Origin: Blastomussa wellsi
Taxonomy: Eukaryota; Cnidaria; Anthozoa; Scleractinia; Plerogyridae
Direction of reading: 5' to 3'
NCBI GenBank assembly: GCA_947652115.1
Contig: OX393569.1
Span: forward strand, 13,183,033-13,247,032
Length of the DNA: 64,000 nucleotides
The notes under the pieces are model-generated. The model made no database searches. It was not told where the DNA came from and saw only the letters and a program-made list of their open reading frames with translations. This document shows, piece by piece, positions 39,601-51,600 of the stretch. The translations under genes and the position numbers were made by a program. Within the stretch, counting starts at the first letter, position 1, and each line of letters opens with the position of its first letter.

Positions 39601-42600
39601 ACCTCATTTCTGAGACTGTCATGACGTCTTCCTGATCCTCAGTGGCTTCCTTGAGCGACAGATACGCACGACTAAGGGGATCAGAAAGCGTTGGAGTCGA
39701 AGCAGCATTCGTTGTAGCCTTTTGGGCGCGTTTAAAAGGCTTTTCTTGAAAATTGCCTCCAGAGGCTTGTGGTCAGATTCAACCAGCACTTTCCTGCCAT
39801 ACAGGTAGGTTTCAAACTTCTCCATTCCGAATACTATGGCCAATCACTCTTTTTCGATTTGCGCATACTGGACCTCTGTGGGGGTGAGGGACTTGGATGC
39901 ATATGCGACTGGATGTCCCTCTTGCATTAGACATGCTCCCAGGCCATGCATGGAGGCATCACACTGGCGTGGGCGTGGCACCTGGATCGAAGTATTTTAG
40001 GATTGGAGTTGTAGAAAGGATCTTCTTTGTCCCTTCCAGGGCTGCACCATGAACCTGCTCATCCCATAGGAACTCGTTGTCGCTTTTGATGAGCTCGCGT
40101 AAGGGAGTCGTGATCTCTGAAAGTCTCGGGGCAAACTTCTTTAAGTAGTTAGTCATCCCTAAGAGGCGTTGGATACTCTGTTTGTCAGTCGGTGTAGGCA
40201 TCTCTCCGGTTGCCTTGACTTTTTCAGGGTCCGGTTGTAACCCATCAGCGGAGAGCACATGGCCCATGTACGCGACTTCCTTGAGCCTTAGCTGCAGCGT
40301 TTCCCTATTTAGCTTCACACCTTTATCTTGGCAGCGTTGAAGGAGAGCAATGAACTTTTTCATCATGGTCTCTTACTGCTTCACCATCGTTAGCTCCACA
40401 TCAAAATCCAAGGATGTCATCAGCGATCGCCTTGCACCCATTCAGTCCTGCTAATGCCTGATCCAGCCTTCTCTGGAATTCTTCAGGGGCCTGTGAGATG
40501 CCGAATGGCATTCGGAGCCATCTGTATCTTCCCCACGGAGTGCCATATGTAGTTGCGTAGCTACTTTCCTCGTCCAAGGACACCTAACATCCTCAATTGT
40601 CGGCAGCGGGCAGTGATTGCGTTTAAGGGCTTGGTTAAGTGGCTTGGGGGCCACACACAGTCGGGCATTGCCATTTTTCTTCAAGGTGACGACAATCGCT
40701 GATATCCAGGAGGTAGGAACATTTACTGGTGCGAAGACCTTCTAAACGATCCAGTTCCTCTTTTAGCTTTTCTTTAATGGCGATTGTTTGGAGTTGAACT
40801 GGTGGTACGTTCGGGTCAATTTCTTGGTGGAGATCACCTTCTAACTTTCCCTCCCCTCTGAACACATCAGCATATTCTTTGAGGATAGATTCTGTTGTAA
40901 GTGGTGTTTTGCTCTGCGATGGTTCTTCAGACTGAATAGCCATGATGTTTTGTCGGACCACAGAGATGAGTTGCATTTGCTCACTGGCTCGTAAACCAAG
41001 GAGAGGCTTGCCTTTTCCTTTAACAACTACAAATTCCACACTGTATTTTCTTCCATTTCTGGGGTTCGCAACTTGGACACGTTTCTTGCCAATCGGCTTA
41101 TCCTCCGTTTTGTTGTACATAACAAGAGTTACTTCTGCATTGTCCAGCAGGGATAGACTGCCTTCTTTCTTTTAAAGACTCTTCAGGTAGGATGTTCACT
41201 GTCGCACCAGTGTCCAGTTGCAATGGGACTCGATGAGGATTACGATTAGGATTTTCCACATGTACAGCACAGACTTGTTTCTTGACGTCGACACAAGCAA
41301 CATATTCCACTGCATGCACTGGCTTGCGGGCATGTCTCAGTGTGGGAGGTTTAGAGGATCTGGCCGAACTAGGTGGAGGCGGTTTGGTTTTGCAGGCCAC
41401 TGCAAAGTGGTTTTGAATTAATTCCACAGTTAGAGCAAGTCTTTCCTCATGCAGGGCATTTAAGCTTGTTCCAGACAGGCGTTTTGGCGCAGAACGTGCA
41501 GCGGATTTCTCTCTCTCATCTGGGGGGCAGAGGTTTCTTTTCATTGGACTGACTAATGGCGCTGACATCGGGCACTTCAAAGCTTGCTGTTCGCTCGTAC
41601 GCACCTCGATGGTTTTCCCTCTTCAAACGGTCTGAACGTAATCTGATTGGTTTAAATTCATCGCGTGAACCAATCAGCTTCAGGGCCGTTGCGGCCCGCA
41701 CAGCTTGTGTTTTGACGATCAATTTGGCCAAGTATATGGATAATAATACCTGTAATACAGGTTAACAGTGTGGCAGTTCTCAGCGCTTTATTTACAGTAG
41801 TGTTTTCAGGATCTTTTAGACGTGCATATATTTCAAGCGCGGTGGAATTTCTTCCAGTCCGTCGCCAAATAACCTGTGAGCTCTAATTTTGAGGGCAATG
41901 GGATGTTTATCGGGATTTGTACCAGATTTGGTTGAGTGACGGCTTGTGCTTCTACAGATGCGCCGCTACCCTCGGGTTTCGGTGGCAACTTAGTATTCCA
42001 AAAAACACAAGACGATATCACCCACCGTTGTTTTCCGCTATTCTTTGCGAAGAAGTTGTCGAGTGGCTATTGCAGAACTCAGTCGAGATCGGAGACTATC
42101 CTCTAGGTAAACAGTTCGCAGATCAGAGTCGCTCGACTACGTGCGTGCGAACAAATCTCTCTCCAGAAAACTTTCCCGTACACTGAACGGTAATTCCTCG
42201 ATGGCAACAACTGTAGAAACCGGTTTCCACTTCTGACACCATGTAACGTGTTCGCTAAGACAGGCAACCAAGCACCAGAGCATTTAAACACAACGTTTAA
42301 CCTGTATAAATTCACTTAACATGCATAAATGAACCACGTTCCAGTGCGTGTGGAGCTCCGCTATTAAGATTTACTAACTTTTGCACTTGTCACCAAAATA
42401 CGATATATGTTTTTCCTATTTCTAGGCGAATTTATTTTGGCTTCAGTTGTACTATTTGTTTTGGCTTCAATGCAACTGCGTCTCGGGTTTGCATAACTGG
42501 CTCGAATTCTCCTAAACCCCCTCGTGTTTAAACGAGGCTATGTAAACACAGATAAAGTCCTCTATTGCTTAATTAATGTTTTTCTTAACAAGCAACTAAT

Positions 42601-45600
42601 CATCCAATCATGTTCATGTTTGCCTTGCAAATATTCGATTTTGCATCAGATCTATGAACTTGCTTCAGTTAGTGTCACAGCAAGAGAAATCCAAGATTTT
42701 ATTCTTAAATCCGAAAAACGGATTTTCCGTTTCTTTATTCAACGGATTAATCCAAGGTCACTCGGATCATGGTACATAAAAGGAACCGAAGGATTCTTCG
42801 GTTCCTTTGATGCACAATGCTCCGAGTGATCTTGGATTAATCCGTTGAATAGAGAAACGTCATGCCAGTTGTCCATCTGACTTATAACAGGTTGTTTTCT
42901 TTTCCAGTTGGGGCTGAGGAAGCAGAAGTCAACAGGGAAGGTCAAACTAGATAAAGTGTACGCATCAGGCCGGTACATGATTGGTCCAGATTATACATTT
43001 AAGACATTTGCTGCTGATGCGCATTATGAGGAGCTGAAGAAGGTCGTCACATTCTCTAGTGATAAGGTAGAAGTCGAGATAACGTTTGCTATGCAGTATT
43101 TCCTGCGTCCAGAGGACCTGAAAGATATGCACCAAGAGTACGACTTATACTACAGGTTAGGACAGTAAAAGAGGGGCTTTCATTTTGCCACAACTAGTTT
43201 GAGCTTTTTTGTCACATTTTCACATTTCCTTCAATAGTAAAGTCCTTATTATTTTGTAATATAAGTAAGTGGATCATTTGAAAAAAAGACTGACATTATT
43301 ACTGTTATCACTGCGTCAGGTGAAAAATATTCTGGCGTATTCTAGCCTCGAATACGTCATTGCTATGCCATAGAATCCTGGAGTATTCAAGGCGTACGCA
43401 ATACGTAAAGTGTTCAAGAGTATTCGATTTGAATACGTGAAGTTTCCATGGAGTATTCGATTTGAATACGTGAAGTTTCCATGGAGTATTAAACAATTAT
43501 TCCTCGAGCCCGATTGGGCTCTGAGTCAATAGCCCATGAGGCCGAACTAGAAAGTATAGATTTATCTAATAATGAGCTCAAACACTCGTCCCAAACTTCA
43601 GCAAAAAGCAATTCAGCCGCCATTGTTTTTGTTTTCAAAGCCGGCGCTTTCGCTACTAGTGGGCTATAACATATAGCCTGGTATTAGCTCAACCAATCAA
43701 GCGCAGCATTGATAATAGACCACTAGTTGGATTTTACTAATCACGAGTATTCAATATCACGAGTATTCAATATTGAATACGTCATGCGTCATGCGTCATG
43801 CGTCATGCGTCATGCGTCATGAGTGTTCAATTTGAATATGAAAAACTGGCCGGATTCTAATAGGATATCCCAGGTGTATTTCGAATCAGGCGTCCTAGAA
43901 TACGTCGGAAAATTACAGTATACGAGGCGTGTGCCGAGTCGTATTCGGGCGAATTCTGGCCCGAATATTTGGCTTTTCGCGCAGTGTATTTTCTTTGTGC
44001 GAGATATTGTGTTGTTAATGAACCTTAAATTTGGGGGTTCAGCAATGGGTGTGGTCCGTTTTTTAGGTGTGGTTACTCTGAAATTTGTGTCTACTTATAC
44101 AATAAAGAACTGGCCTGCGGTAGTGCTGAACTTGCTGTTTCCAGTGCCATTAGTGACATGTTTGTATGTATGCTGGACTGGCCACATAAATGTTTAAAGA
44201 ATTACCATTTAAATTCATGAGTAGGGAGACTAGGGTGGGCAGGAGTCTGGAAGATTTGATTCACTATTGATAGTCTCGTTTTTTGGTTTATTTACCTTCA
44301 CGAGTACGCGCAATCAAAATTGTTTTTCTTTTCGCCGTTAAGTTGGGAGCTCACAAATTTGCGTGTCTGTTGCTTCTTTTGTTTTTCATTTTGTGTGTGT
44401 TTTAATGTGTTTAAACCACCGACCAATCAGGAACCATGTAGTAAAGGGGTGATATAAGTTATGTCTTCAAAGTGATTAACAACCAATACAGCGATGAAGC
44501 AAAACAATGTAAATAATTTACAATTTGAAGCTCTATCTCTCAATGTCCGTGGAATTCGCACTTTCTAAAAGAGAAAAGGAATCTTTAATTGGATAACTAA
44601 ACAAAAGGCATATATTTGCTTTCTCCAAGAGACATACAGTACTAAAGATATTGAAAATCAATGGAAATCGCAATCGCGTGGTAATTTCTTCTTCGCTCAC
44701 GGTTCTCCTCATAGTCGTGGGGTTGCCATACTCATACGAAATACGTTTGATTTAGAATTCAAATCTGTTAAGGCTGATGAGAAAGGAAGGTTTATTTTTT
44801 AGAGTGCACTACACAGGATGTTCCCTTTCTGTTGCTAAACATTTACGCACCAAATACAACAACACTGCAATCCCAGTTTTTCGAAAAAGTATCTAATCTT
44901 ATCAACGAAGAAGATCACTACAAAGAATGTACGATCTTACTTGGTGGAGATTTTAATGTAACTCTTAATCTCTCCATTGACGGTCTAGGTGGAAATCCGA
45001 CTCTTAAAGAATCGGCCAAACGTCTCGATGATGTGTTATTGGAGAACGAGTTAATTGATATTTGGAGAATTCGGAATCCTGGGAATAAAAGCTTTACTTG
45101 GAGACAAAAATCACCCTTTATTCAAAGACGACTAGACTACTGGTTTATCAGCGATACACTACAAGATGACGTTACTAAAGCTGATATTGTACCTGCTATT
45201 AAAACCGACCACTCTGCAATAGTTCTTGAAATTATAGATAGCATAGGCAAACAACATCACGGTCCATCCTTTTGGAAATTAAATAATAGCCTTCTGGAGG
45301 ACAATAACTATGTTCTTCTGATGCGTGAGAAGTTTCCTGAATGGAAGGCGGAAATCGACTTCTGCAGTGACCCAAGAATAGTGTGGGACTGGATTAAGCA
45401 CAAAACTCGCCAAGAAACTATTTCATATAGTAAACAAATAGCGCGCTTGAGAAAAGACAACATGAAATTAACTGACACCAAATTAAAGACATGCGAAGAA
45501 GCGGTAGCTGCGTCCCCAACAAGAGAGAATATAGATAATTTAGAAAGGCTGAAAGTAGAATATGAAAGAGAATACAGTTACATAACAATGGGCTCAATAA

Positions 45601-48600
45601 TCCGTTCACGTACCACGTGGTACGAAAAAGGTGAAAGAAATACCAAGAATTTTTTAAACCTTGAAAATAATAAGAAGAAAAAGAGCTCTGTAAGAAAGCT
45701 TCTTCAGTCAGATGGAAAAGAAACCACTAATCCTGACAAAATTGCGAAGGAAATCTATTCTTTTTATGCTAACCTCTATGCTAAATATTACTCTTTTTAG
45801 GAATTAATTGTACATTCATGTTAGTTGTATGAGTAATTTTATCCATATTTTAACATCGTTTCATATTGTAACTATTTTTTACACGACCCCACAAGCTTTA
45901 GCTTTAAATTTTATCGTGTTTAAATAAAGGATATGATGATGATGATGATGATGATGCTGAAAAAACAGATGACACTACTGACCAATCGTCTTGCCATTTC
46001 CTAAACTCTGCCCACATTCCTAAACTACCGCTGGAAATGCGCGACACGTGTGAAGGCGAACTAACGCACGCAGAATTTTTTAATGTACTTTCTTCGTTCA
46101 AGAATAACAAATCCCCAGGAAACGACGGTTTGTCTGTGGAATTTTAAAGCATTCTGGCCCGAAATTGGGAGGAACTTGGTCGATTCCCTAAATTTCTCCT
46201 ATCATCATGACGAACTCTCTACTTCTCAAAAAGAAGCTGTAATAACTCTTATAGAAAAGAAAAACCGAGATAGGAGGCTGATTAAGAACTGGAGGCCAAT
46301 TTCCTTAGTCAATGTAGATGTGAAGATTGAAAAAGCTTTTGATTCACTTAACTGGAACTTTCTTTTTAAATCTTTGGAAACCTTTGGTTTTGGGATATCT
46401 TTTATATCCTGGATAAAAACATTTTACAATAATGCATCGAGTTGTGTTATGAATAACGGTTTTGCCACATCTTTTTTTCAACTTAAGCGAGGTGTTCGTT
46501 AAGGAGATCCACTCTCTCCGTTCCTTTTTATTATCGCTCTTGAAATCTTGGCAATTCACATACGCAACAACAATCAGATAAAGGGCATTACCGTCGATGG
46601 AAAAGAATTGAAGTTAATAATTTTTGCGGACGACATGACAAGCTTGTTAGTGACAAGCCCTCTTTCTTTTTCCTGATGAACAGCGTAGACCAATTTGGCA
46701 GATACGCTGGTTTGAAAATGAACCATGAAAAAGCTGAAATTCTGCCGTTAGGTAGCACAGTGTTACACCCTCACGAATTTGGGGTGGAAGAGATTAACAA
46801 TTTTTTTAAAATCCTAGGTGTTTACTTTACAAATGATCATGTGCTTTTTGACAAAAAAAAATTTTGAATCTTTCGAAAAATCCATCAAAGAATACTTATC
46901 GGGTTGGCCTACGAAAGCCGAGGAGGGACTTCTGACTTCTGAGTTCCGACTTCTGAGTTCTGACTTCTGAGTTCTAACTTCTGAGTTCCGACTTCCGACT
47001 TCTGAGTTCCGACTTCTGGGTTCCGACTTCTGAGTTCTGACTTCTGAGTTCCTACTTCCGACTTCCGACTTCTGAGTTCCGACTTCTGAGTTCCGACTTC
47101 TGAGTTCGACTTCTGAGTTCTGAGTTCTGACTTCCGACTTCCGACTTCTGAGTTCCGACTTCTGAGTTCCGACTTCCGAGTTCCGACTTTGCGCAAAATA
47201 AAACAATCCGTTTCGACTAAAGCCGTAAATCCATGACCCTGGCCAAATGGATTGCAGTTCTGGGGTGGGTTATATATATTTTTTTAAAACAGTGCGGAAG
47301 TAATCTCTCTGGTTCTTCCGCTGTCCCTGTAAAGTGTTTATTCATCACGTTTTGTTTCTGTTGAGATCAAGCAACACTCGTAGCAATGAGTGACGACAGG
47401 GCATGTGAAGTACTAATGATTATAATGATTCGAAATGACAAGGAAAACAACTACTAACTAACATGCATTACCTTTGTTTTGACATTTTCTGTAAAATATA
47501 TAATTACTAGCAGGACAATTAAAGTTGCCGTTTTTTCATCTGTAGAGAGACTACTGAGCGTTTTCATGACTGGTGAGAAGAAGTCATGTTCGGTGTGTTA
47601 GGGAGAGCTTTCTACCTTCCAGATACTGGCAAATTGGAACACAATAACTGGATCTCTGGCGTTCCGTTTTGAATTTCTTATTTCTGTGTGAAGATAAATC
47701 GTGGTGTTTTGAAGCTAGCCATAGCATATATGATATTAAAACGTCCATACAAAAGGTTTTTTATTTTTGATAAAACATGTACCTTACTGTAAATTTAAAA
47801 AATGAAACGTCAGGACACGAAAACAAAAATCTCTTGTCACTTGCAAATTATACTTCTGCTTTAAGTGTTTAAGTGTCTGCGATAACCCATGAAGGAACCA
47901 CACGAATTTTCCAATTCCTCCATAATAGTAGAGACTATCTGCTCAAGAGGCGATTCGTTGTTACATTTTGCCCTCCTCATTCTCAAACGTTTAAGAATCC
48001 GTTTCACAATCCACACAGAAATTGTAATCCCATGTTGCAGGGCCTATTTCAGCGTTCGTAAATCCTTGCACGAAGTAGCTGCTTATTATGTTCTCTCTGT
48101 TCACACCAACGGTTTTTTAGTGCAGGCTTGTAAGTAGGTAACACATTTCGACGGAAGACAGTTGGAATACAAAGAGAAAGTTGAATAACAGGATGATCCG
48201 CTCGGTTACTTTGAACTCTGGACCTCAGAAGTAAGAAGTCGGAAGTAAGAACTCAGAAGCCGGTCGGACTCAGAAGTTAGAAGTCGGAAATCAGAAATCA
48301 GAAGTCGGAAGTCGGAACTCAGAAGTCGGAAGTCGGAACTCAGAAGTCAGAAGTCGGAACTCAGAAGTCGGAAGTCGGAAGTCAGAACTCAGAACTCAGA
48401 AGTCGAAAGTCGGAACTCAGAACTCAGAACTCAGAACTCAGAAGTCGGAACTCGGAAGTCCGAACTCAGAACTCAGAAGTCGGAAGTCGGAACTCAGAAG
48501 TCGGAAGTCGGAAGTCGGAACTCAGAAGTCAGAAGTTGGAAGTCCCTCCTCGGCTTTCGTAGGTTGGAGTTGGAGAGGCCTAACACTCATCGTCAGAATA

Positions 48601-51600
48601 CAAGTAATTAAATCGTTTGTTATCCCAAAAATCCTATACCGCGCAGCTTTGGTCTCTTGCAAAAAAGATTTCATTAAAAACCTCAATTCACTCCTCTACT
48701 CTTTTGTTTGGAAAGGTAAAGACAAAATAAAACGAACGGCACTGATAAATCCAATTGAGAAAGGGGGACTTAATATGCCTGATATAGAGTTAATGATCTC
48801 TACACAAAGAATAATGTGTATTAAAAGATATTTAGATCCCTACAGCGCTGGCTGGAAATTTTTCTTAGATTCGTATCTCAAAAACATAGGAGGAAAAGTT
48901 TTGTTTCACTGTAATTTTGATTTCGGGAAACTGTCGATACCTGTTCCCAATTTTTACAAGGAATGTCTTATTTTATGGTCCTCTCTGAATAAAACAGATC
49001 CTTCCTCACTTGAAGAAGTTACCAGTGAAGTCATATGGAATAACAAATTTATCTGCATCGGAGGAAAATCCGTATTCAGCTCCAAAATATTGGGACATGG
49101 CTTATACAGAGTTGGCGACCTCTATGACAATGCAGGGGAGTTGGTGATGGGAGGGGAACCTTTGAGATCGGCTCTTTCACCCACCGACTCTTTCTTACTA
49201 TTCAGTATATACAAGGCGCTTCCATTAAAATGGAGAAATATCTTAAACACAAACCGACGCCTTATACCTCTTCACTCACAACAATTAAACTTGACCACCT
49301 TTTTTATTTACATAAACAATGAAGAAATCAATGTAGAGAAAATGCAATCAAAATCTCTGTATGGCAGCCTTATCTCTAAAGTAGCAAATGCACCTACCGC
49401 CTTGAAGAAATACGAAGATCTCTTCAATACCGAGTCCTTTCAGTTGAATTGGAAAGACATCTTTCTATTACCACTAAAGGTAACGTTGAGTACTAAATTA
49501 CGTGAATTCCAATACAAAATATTAAATAGGATTCTCTACACAAATAACATGCTTCACAAGTTCAAAAAAGTTGACTCTCCCTTATGCTACTTATGTAAAA
49601 CGGAAATAGAAACTCTAGAACACTTCTTTTTCTACTGCTCGCACGTAAATACGTACTGGAAAGAAGTAGTTAATTTGTTCAGAGACCAACTAAAGATCTC
49701 TAAGGACTTTGAAATCACAGATGTTATTTTCGGACTCAATAATAAAGAAATTTACAATCATTTAATTAACTATATCATCCTTGAAGGCAAATGCCTCCTT
49801 TATCTCTTTAAATTAAATGATAGGTTCTTATCTCCAAGACCGCTACTAGAGAGAATCAAGAGTACCTACAAATTAGAACACTTCATTGCGAGAGAGAGAA
49901 ATAATCTTAACTATGTGGGAGCCTCTGCTTCCCCTTGTTTCATCTTAGTTTGAAGTTTCTCTAAATGTATTTTGTGTCACTTTCCATTTTGTGACAGGTA
50001 AACAAAAACCTGTAAGGGCAACTGTTTGGAGGTGGTTTTTTTTATTTCCTTTCTTTTTATTTATTTATTTCTATTGTATTGTATTGTATTGTATTGTATT
50101 GTATTGTATTGTATTGTCTTGTCTTGTCTTGTCTTGTCTTGTATTGTATTGTATTGTATTGTAAAATGTAAATAGGCATTGTAATGATAAGTATTTGAAA
50201 GTAAGTTGTAAGTAGTAACTTAGCGTGTTGTAAGTTGTTAGCAGTCATGTAATTTGTTGTACGTAATAGAACTGTAGTCTTTGTCAAAAAATCTTAATAA
50301 ATAAAAAAACAAAGGTTTTACCCTTTAAATAAAAAAAGGAGTCTGGAAGACGGCAAGTGTACAGGAAGGGGGAGAAGAGAAGTAGGAAGTGGCATTCACA
50401 AGTTGCTCAGGAATCACAAAATTGCATAATATTTTTCAATAGAAATAAAAACAGAAGCGGGAGCCACTAATGAATGGGTGGCAGCCAGGAGTAAAGGGTG
50501 CGGGAAGCAGGAGATTCAAACCCCCCTGTCCCCTCCACATTCTGTTATTCAGTTATTGTTTAATTAACAATTAATCCCCGATTCCCTCTATGAGACTTGC
50601 ATACAGGGAGCCATGCTAGTTGTGTTCATCACACGCATGACATCCTCGAGACTTGGCGCGAGAAGATGAACACAACTACCATGATTCCATGCACGCAAGT
50701 TTCATAGAAGGAATCGGGAATAAGACTGCTCGCCCACTTTTTCTCTGAGCAAATTGAAAACAAGTTGCAGCCGAGTTGACTATAACCCATAGAATAAAGT
50801 GTGTTGTAAATTTTATCTTATCAGGCCTGTGGTGCGCACAACAGCTAATGCAGCCATCAAGGGAAGAGCAACTGAGCTGTCTGTGTCGCAGTTCATACGA
50901 GACCGGGAGACTGTGGAAAGAGAATTGTTCAAGGCACTTAAAATCAGACTTGAAGGTTTGGATACAAAAAAACGGAGTTGGCCATACAAGGCTTTAATCT
51001 TTTATGATTTAGGGGTGGAGGGGGGCATGTACATACAGGTGCGGGGGGGGGGGGGGGGGGTGGCAACCTGGGAGAACAGGGGATGGTAGAGAGAAGGCTT
51101 GAAGTCGGATATTAAAGGTGGTGGAAACTGAAAATTTTACAAATTTGCGTAATATTTTGAAATACAAATAAAACAAAGAGAGGGGAGGCATTAAAGAAAA
51201 GGCGGGAGCTGGGAGTTAAGGGTAAGAACAATGGGAGGTTCAGATTCCCCAGATCCCCATATTCTCATTTCCCTCCCCCTTTGGGGCATTTGTGCAAAAA
51301 TCTTCTAGTGTTATTTTTTTTCTTGCGAAACTTTCATCAGTGTGTTGATGGTTGCCGGTACTAGACCTTTTACTGACGAGAAAGCAAGACAGTGCGTGTT
51401 ATGTGTGTGACCTCTATCCCCACAGAAAATCACTATGGATACATTAAAGAGAACAAAAGAATTTAAACCCATGACATTCCCAGAACAATGTCATATAGCA
51501 CGTGTACACACTAAAAAGCTGTTCCAATGACTAACTTTGAAGTAGCAAATGTGAAATACGGGAAACTGCATCTATGTAGCACATGCTGGGTGCATTTTCT

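Larger units (their letters stand above)
38285..42343 (-). mobile_element. Degenerate Ty3/Gypsy LTR retrotransposon with very short LTRs
   Basis: On the minus strand: 5' LTR 42343-42242 (about 102 bp, TG...GTTACA), PBS TGGTGTCAGAAGTGG at 42241-42227, gag-pol remnants 42020-38994, polypurine tract GAAGGGAGA at 38881-38873, 3' LTR starting TGTAACG at 38872. The 3' LTR is interrupted by a TTAA MITE (38333-38759) and differs from the 5' LTR by a further segment of about 60 bp. The two LTRs have diverged a lot, so the insertion is old. Confidence 0.75.
37923..42367. mobile_element. Second copy of the GCGGAGCTCC TIR element, split by a Gypsy insertion
   Basis: The left end CTTAAAAGCGGAGCTCCA at 37923 and right end TGTGGAGCTCCGCTATTAAG at about 42349-42368 are inverted repeats like those of the 510-bp copy at 12491-13000. 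The left 350 bp match that copy (AACCTGAGCCCGCGAT, CCTGGTCAGCGGTCAAC), then the Gypsy element intervenes and only about 24 bp of the right end remain. Part of the element seems lost. Nested order is inferred from this. Confidence 0.5.
36839..42907 (+). other. Gene A intron 1, filled with nested repeats
   Basis: 36839-37920: no feature recognised apart from short tandem ATGATCCC-like motifs (CGAAATGATCCC) around 37449-37545. 37923-42367: a TIR element apparently carrying a Gypsy element, which in turn carries a TTAA MITE. 42368-42728: plain. 42729-42858: hairpin. No host coding sequence seen. Confidence 0.6.
46908..48563. mobile_element. TIR element with inverted minisatellite arrays, inserted in the LINE
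   Basis: Ends CCTACGAAAGCCGAGGAGGG (46908) and its perfect complement (ending 48563), flanked by TTGG at 46904-46907 and 48564-48567. Directly inside each end is an array of a unit of about 14 bp, GACTTCTGAGTTCC, on the left (46921-47190), and the complementary unit on the right (48228-48545). The central 1 kb has no coding signal. Excluding the element plus one TTGG restores the LINE frame across the site (LSGW to SWRGLTL). Superfamily unknown. Confidence 0.8.
44496..49953 (+). pseudogene. LINE ORF2: endonuclease - RT - zinc domain, broken
   Basis: Endonuclease: LSLNVRGIRTF, a stop, then ICFLQETYSTKDIE, a frameshift near 44800, LLGGDFNVTLNLSIDGLGGN and KTDHSAIVLEI, so the catalytic N, E, D and H residues are visible. 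RT: FKNNKSPGNDGLSVEF, LIKNWRPISLVNVDVKI, then a deletion that removes the first part of motif A, EKAFDSLNWNFLFKSLETFG, RGVR-stop-GDPLSPFLFIIA and the FADDMT active site. A frameshift follows near 46860 in an A tract. The C-terminal part 48649-49953 is open, with the zinc-finger domain CYLCKTEIETLEHFFFYC. Motif A loss rules out RT activity. Confidence 0.87.
44255..50336 (+). mobile_element. L1/Tx1-like LINE with 14-bp target-site duplications, carrying two later insertions
   Basis: Direct repeats AGGAGTCTGGAAGA at 44241-44254 and 50337-50350 bracket the element, and the 3' end is A-rich (AATAAAAAAA), preceded by an ATTGT satellite. Subtracting the two nested insertions (about 176 and 1660 bp) leaves roughly 4.2 kb. 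Domain order: apurinic-type endonuclease, RT, C-terminal zinc-binding domain. Same strand as the host gene. Confidence 0.88.
43156..50824 (+). other. Gene A intron 2: tandem motifs and a 6-kb LINE
   Basis: 43300-43900 holds degenerate GAATACGT motifs and a 33-bp direct repeat (GAGTATTCGATTTGAATACG...) near 43425-43490, plus an ATGCGTC tandem array at 43783-43822. 44241-50350 is the LINE with its target duplications. 50351-50824 is plain, apart from an inverted repeat around 50575-50715 (CATGCTAGTTGTGTTCATC / complement). Confidence 0.6.

Noticed and set aside
43823..44197. 124-codon plus-strand frame next to the ATGCGTC array
   Set aside because: No recognisable domain; it starts within degenerate GAATACG repeats and has no homologous partner in the paralogous gene B intron.
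46814..47206. Ser/Glu/Arg-rich repeat proteins on the minus strand
   Set aside because: Produced by the 14-bp minisatellite arm of the TIR element.
46921..48545. CRISPR array
   Set aside because: Units are contiguous 7/14-bp words without unique spacers, and the genome is clearly eukaryotic.
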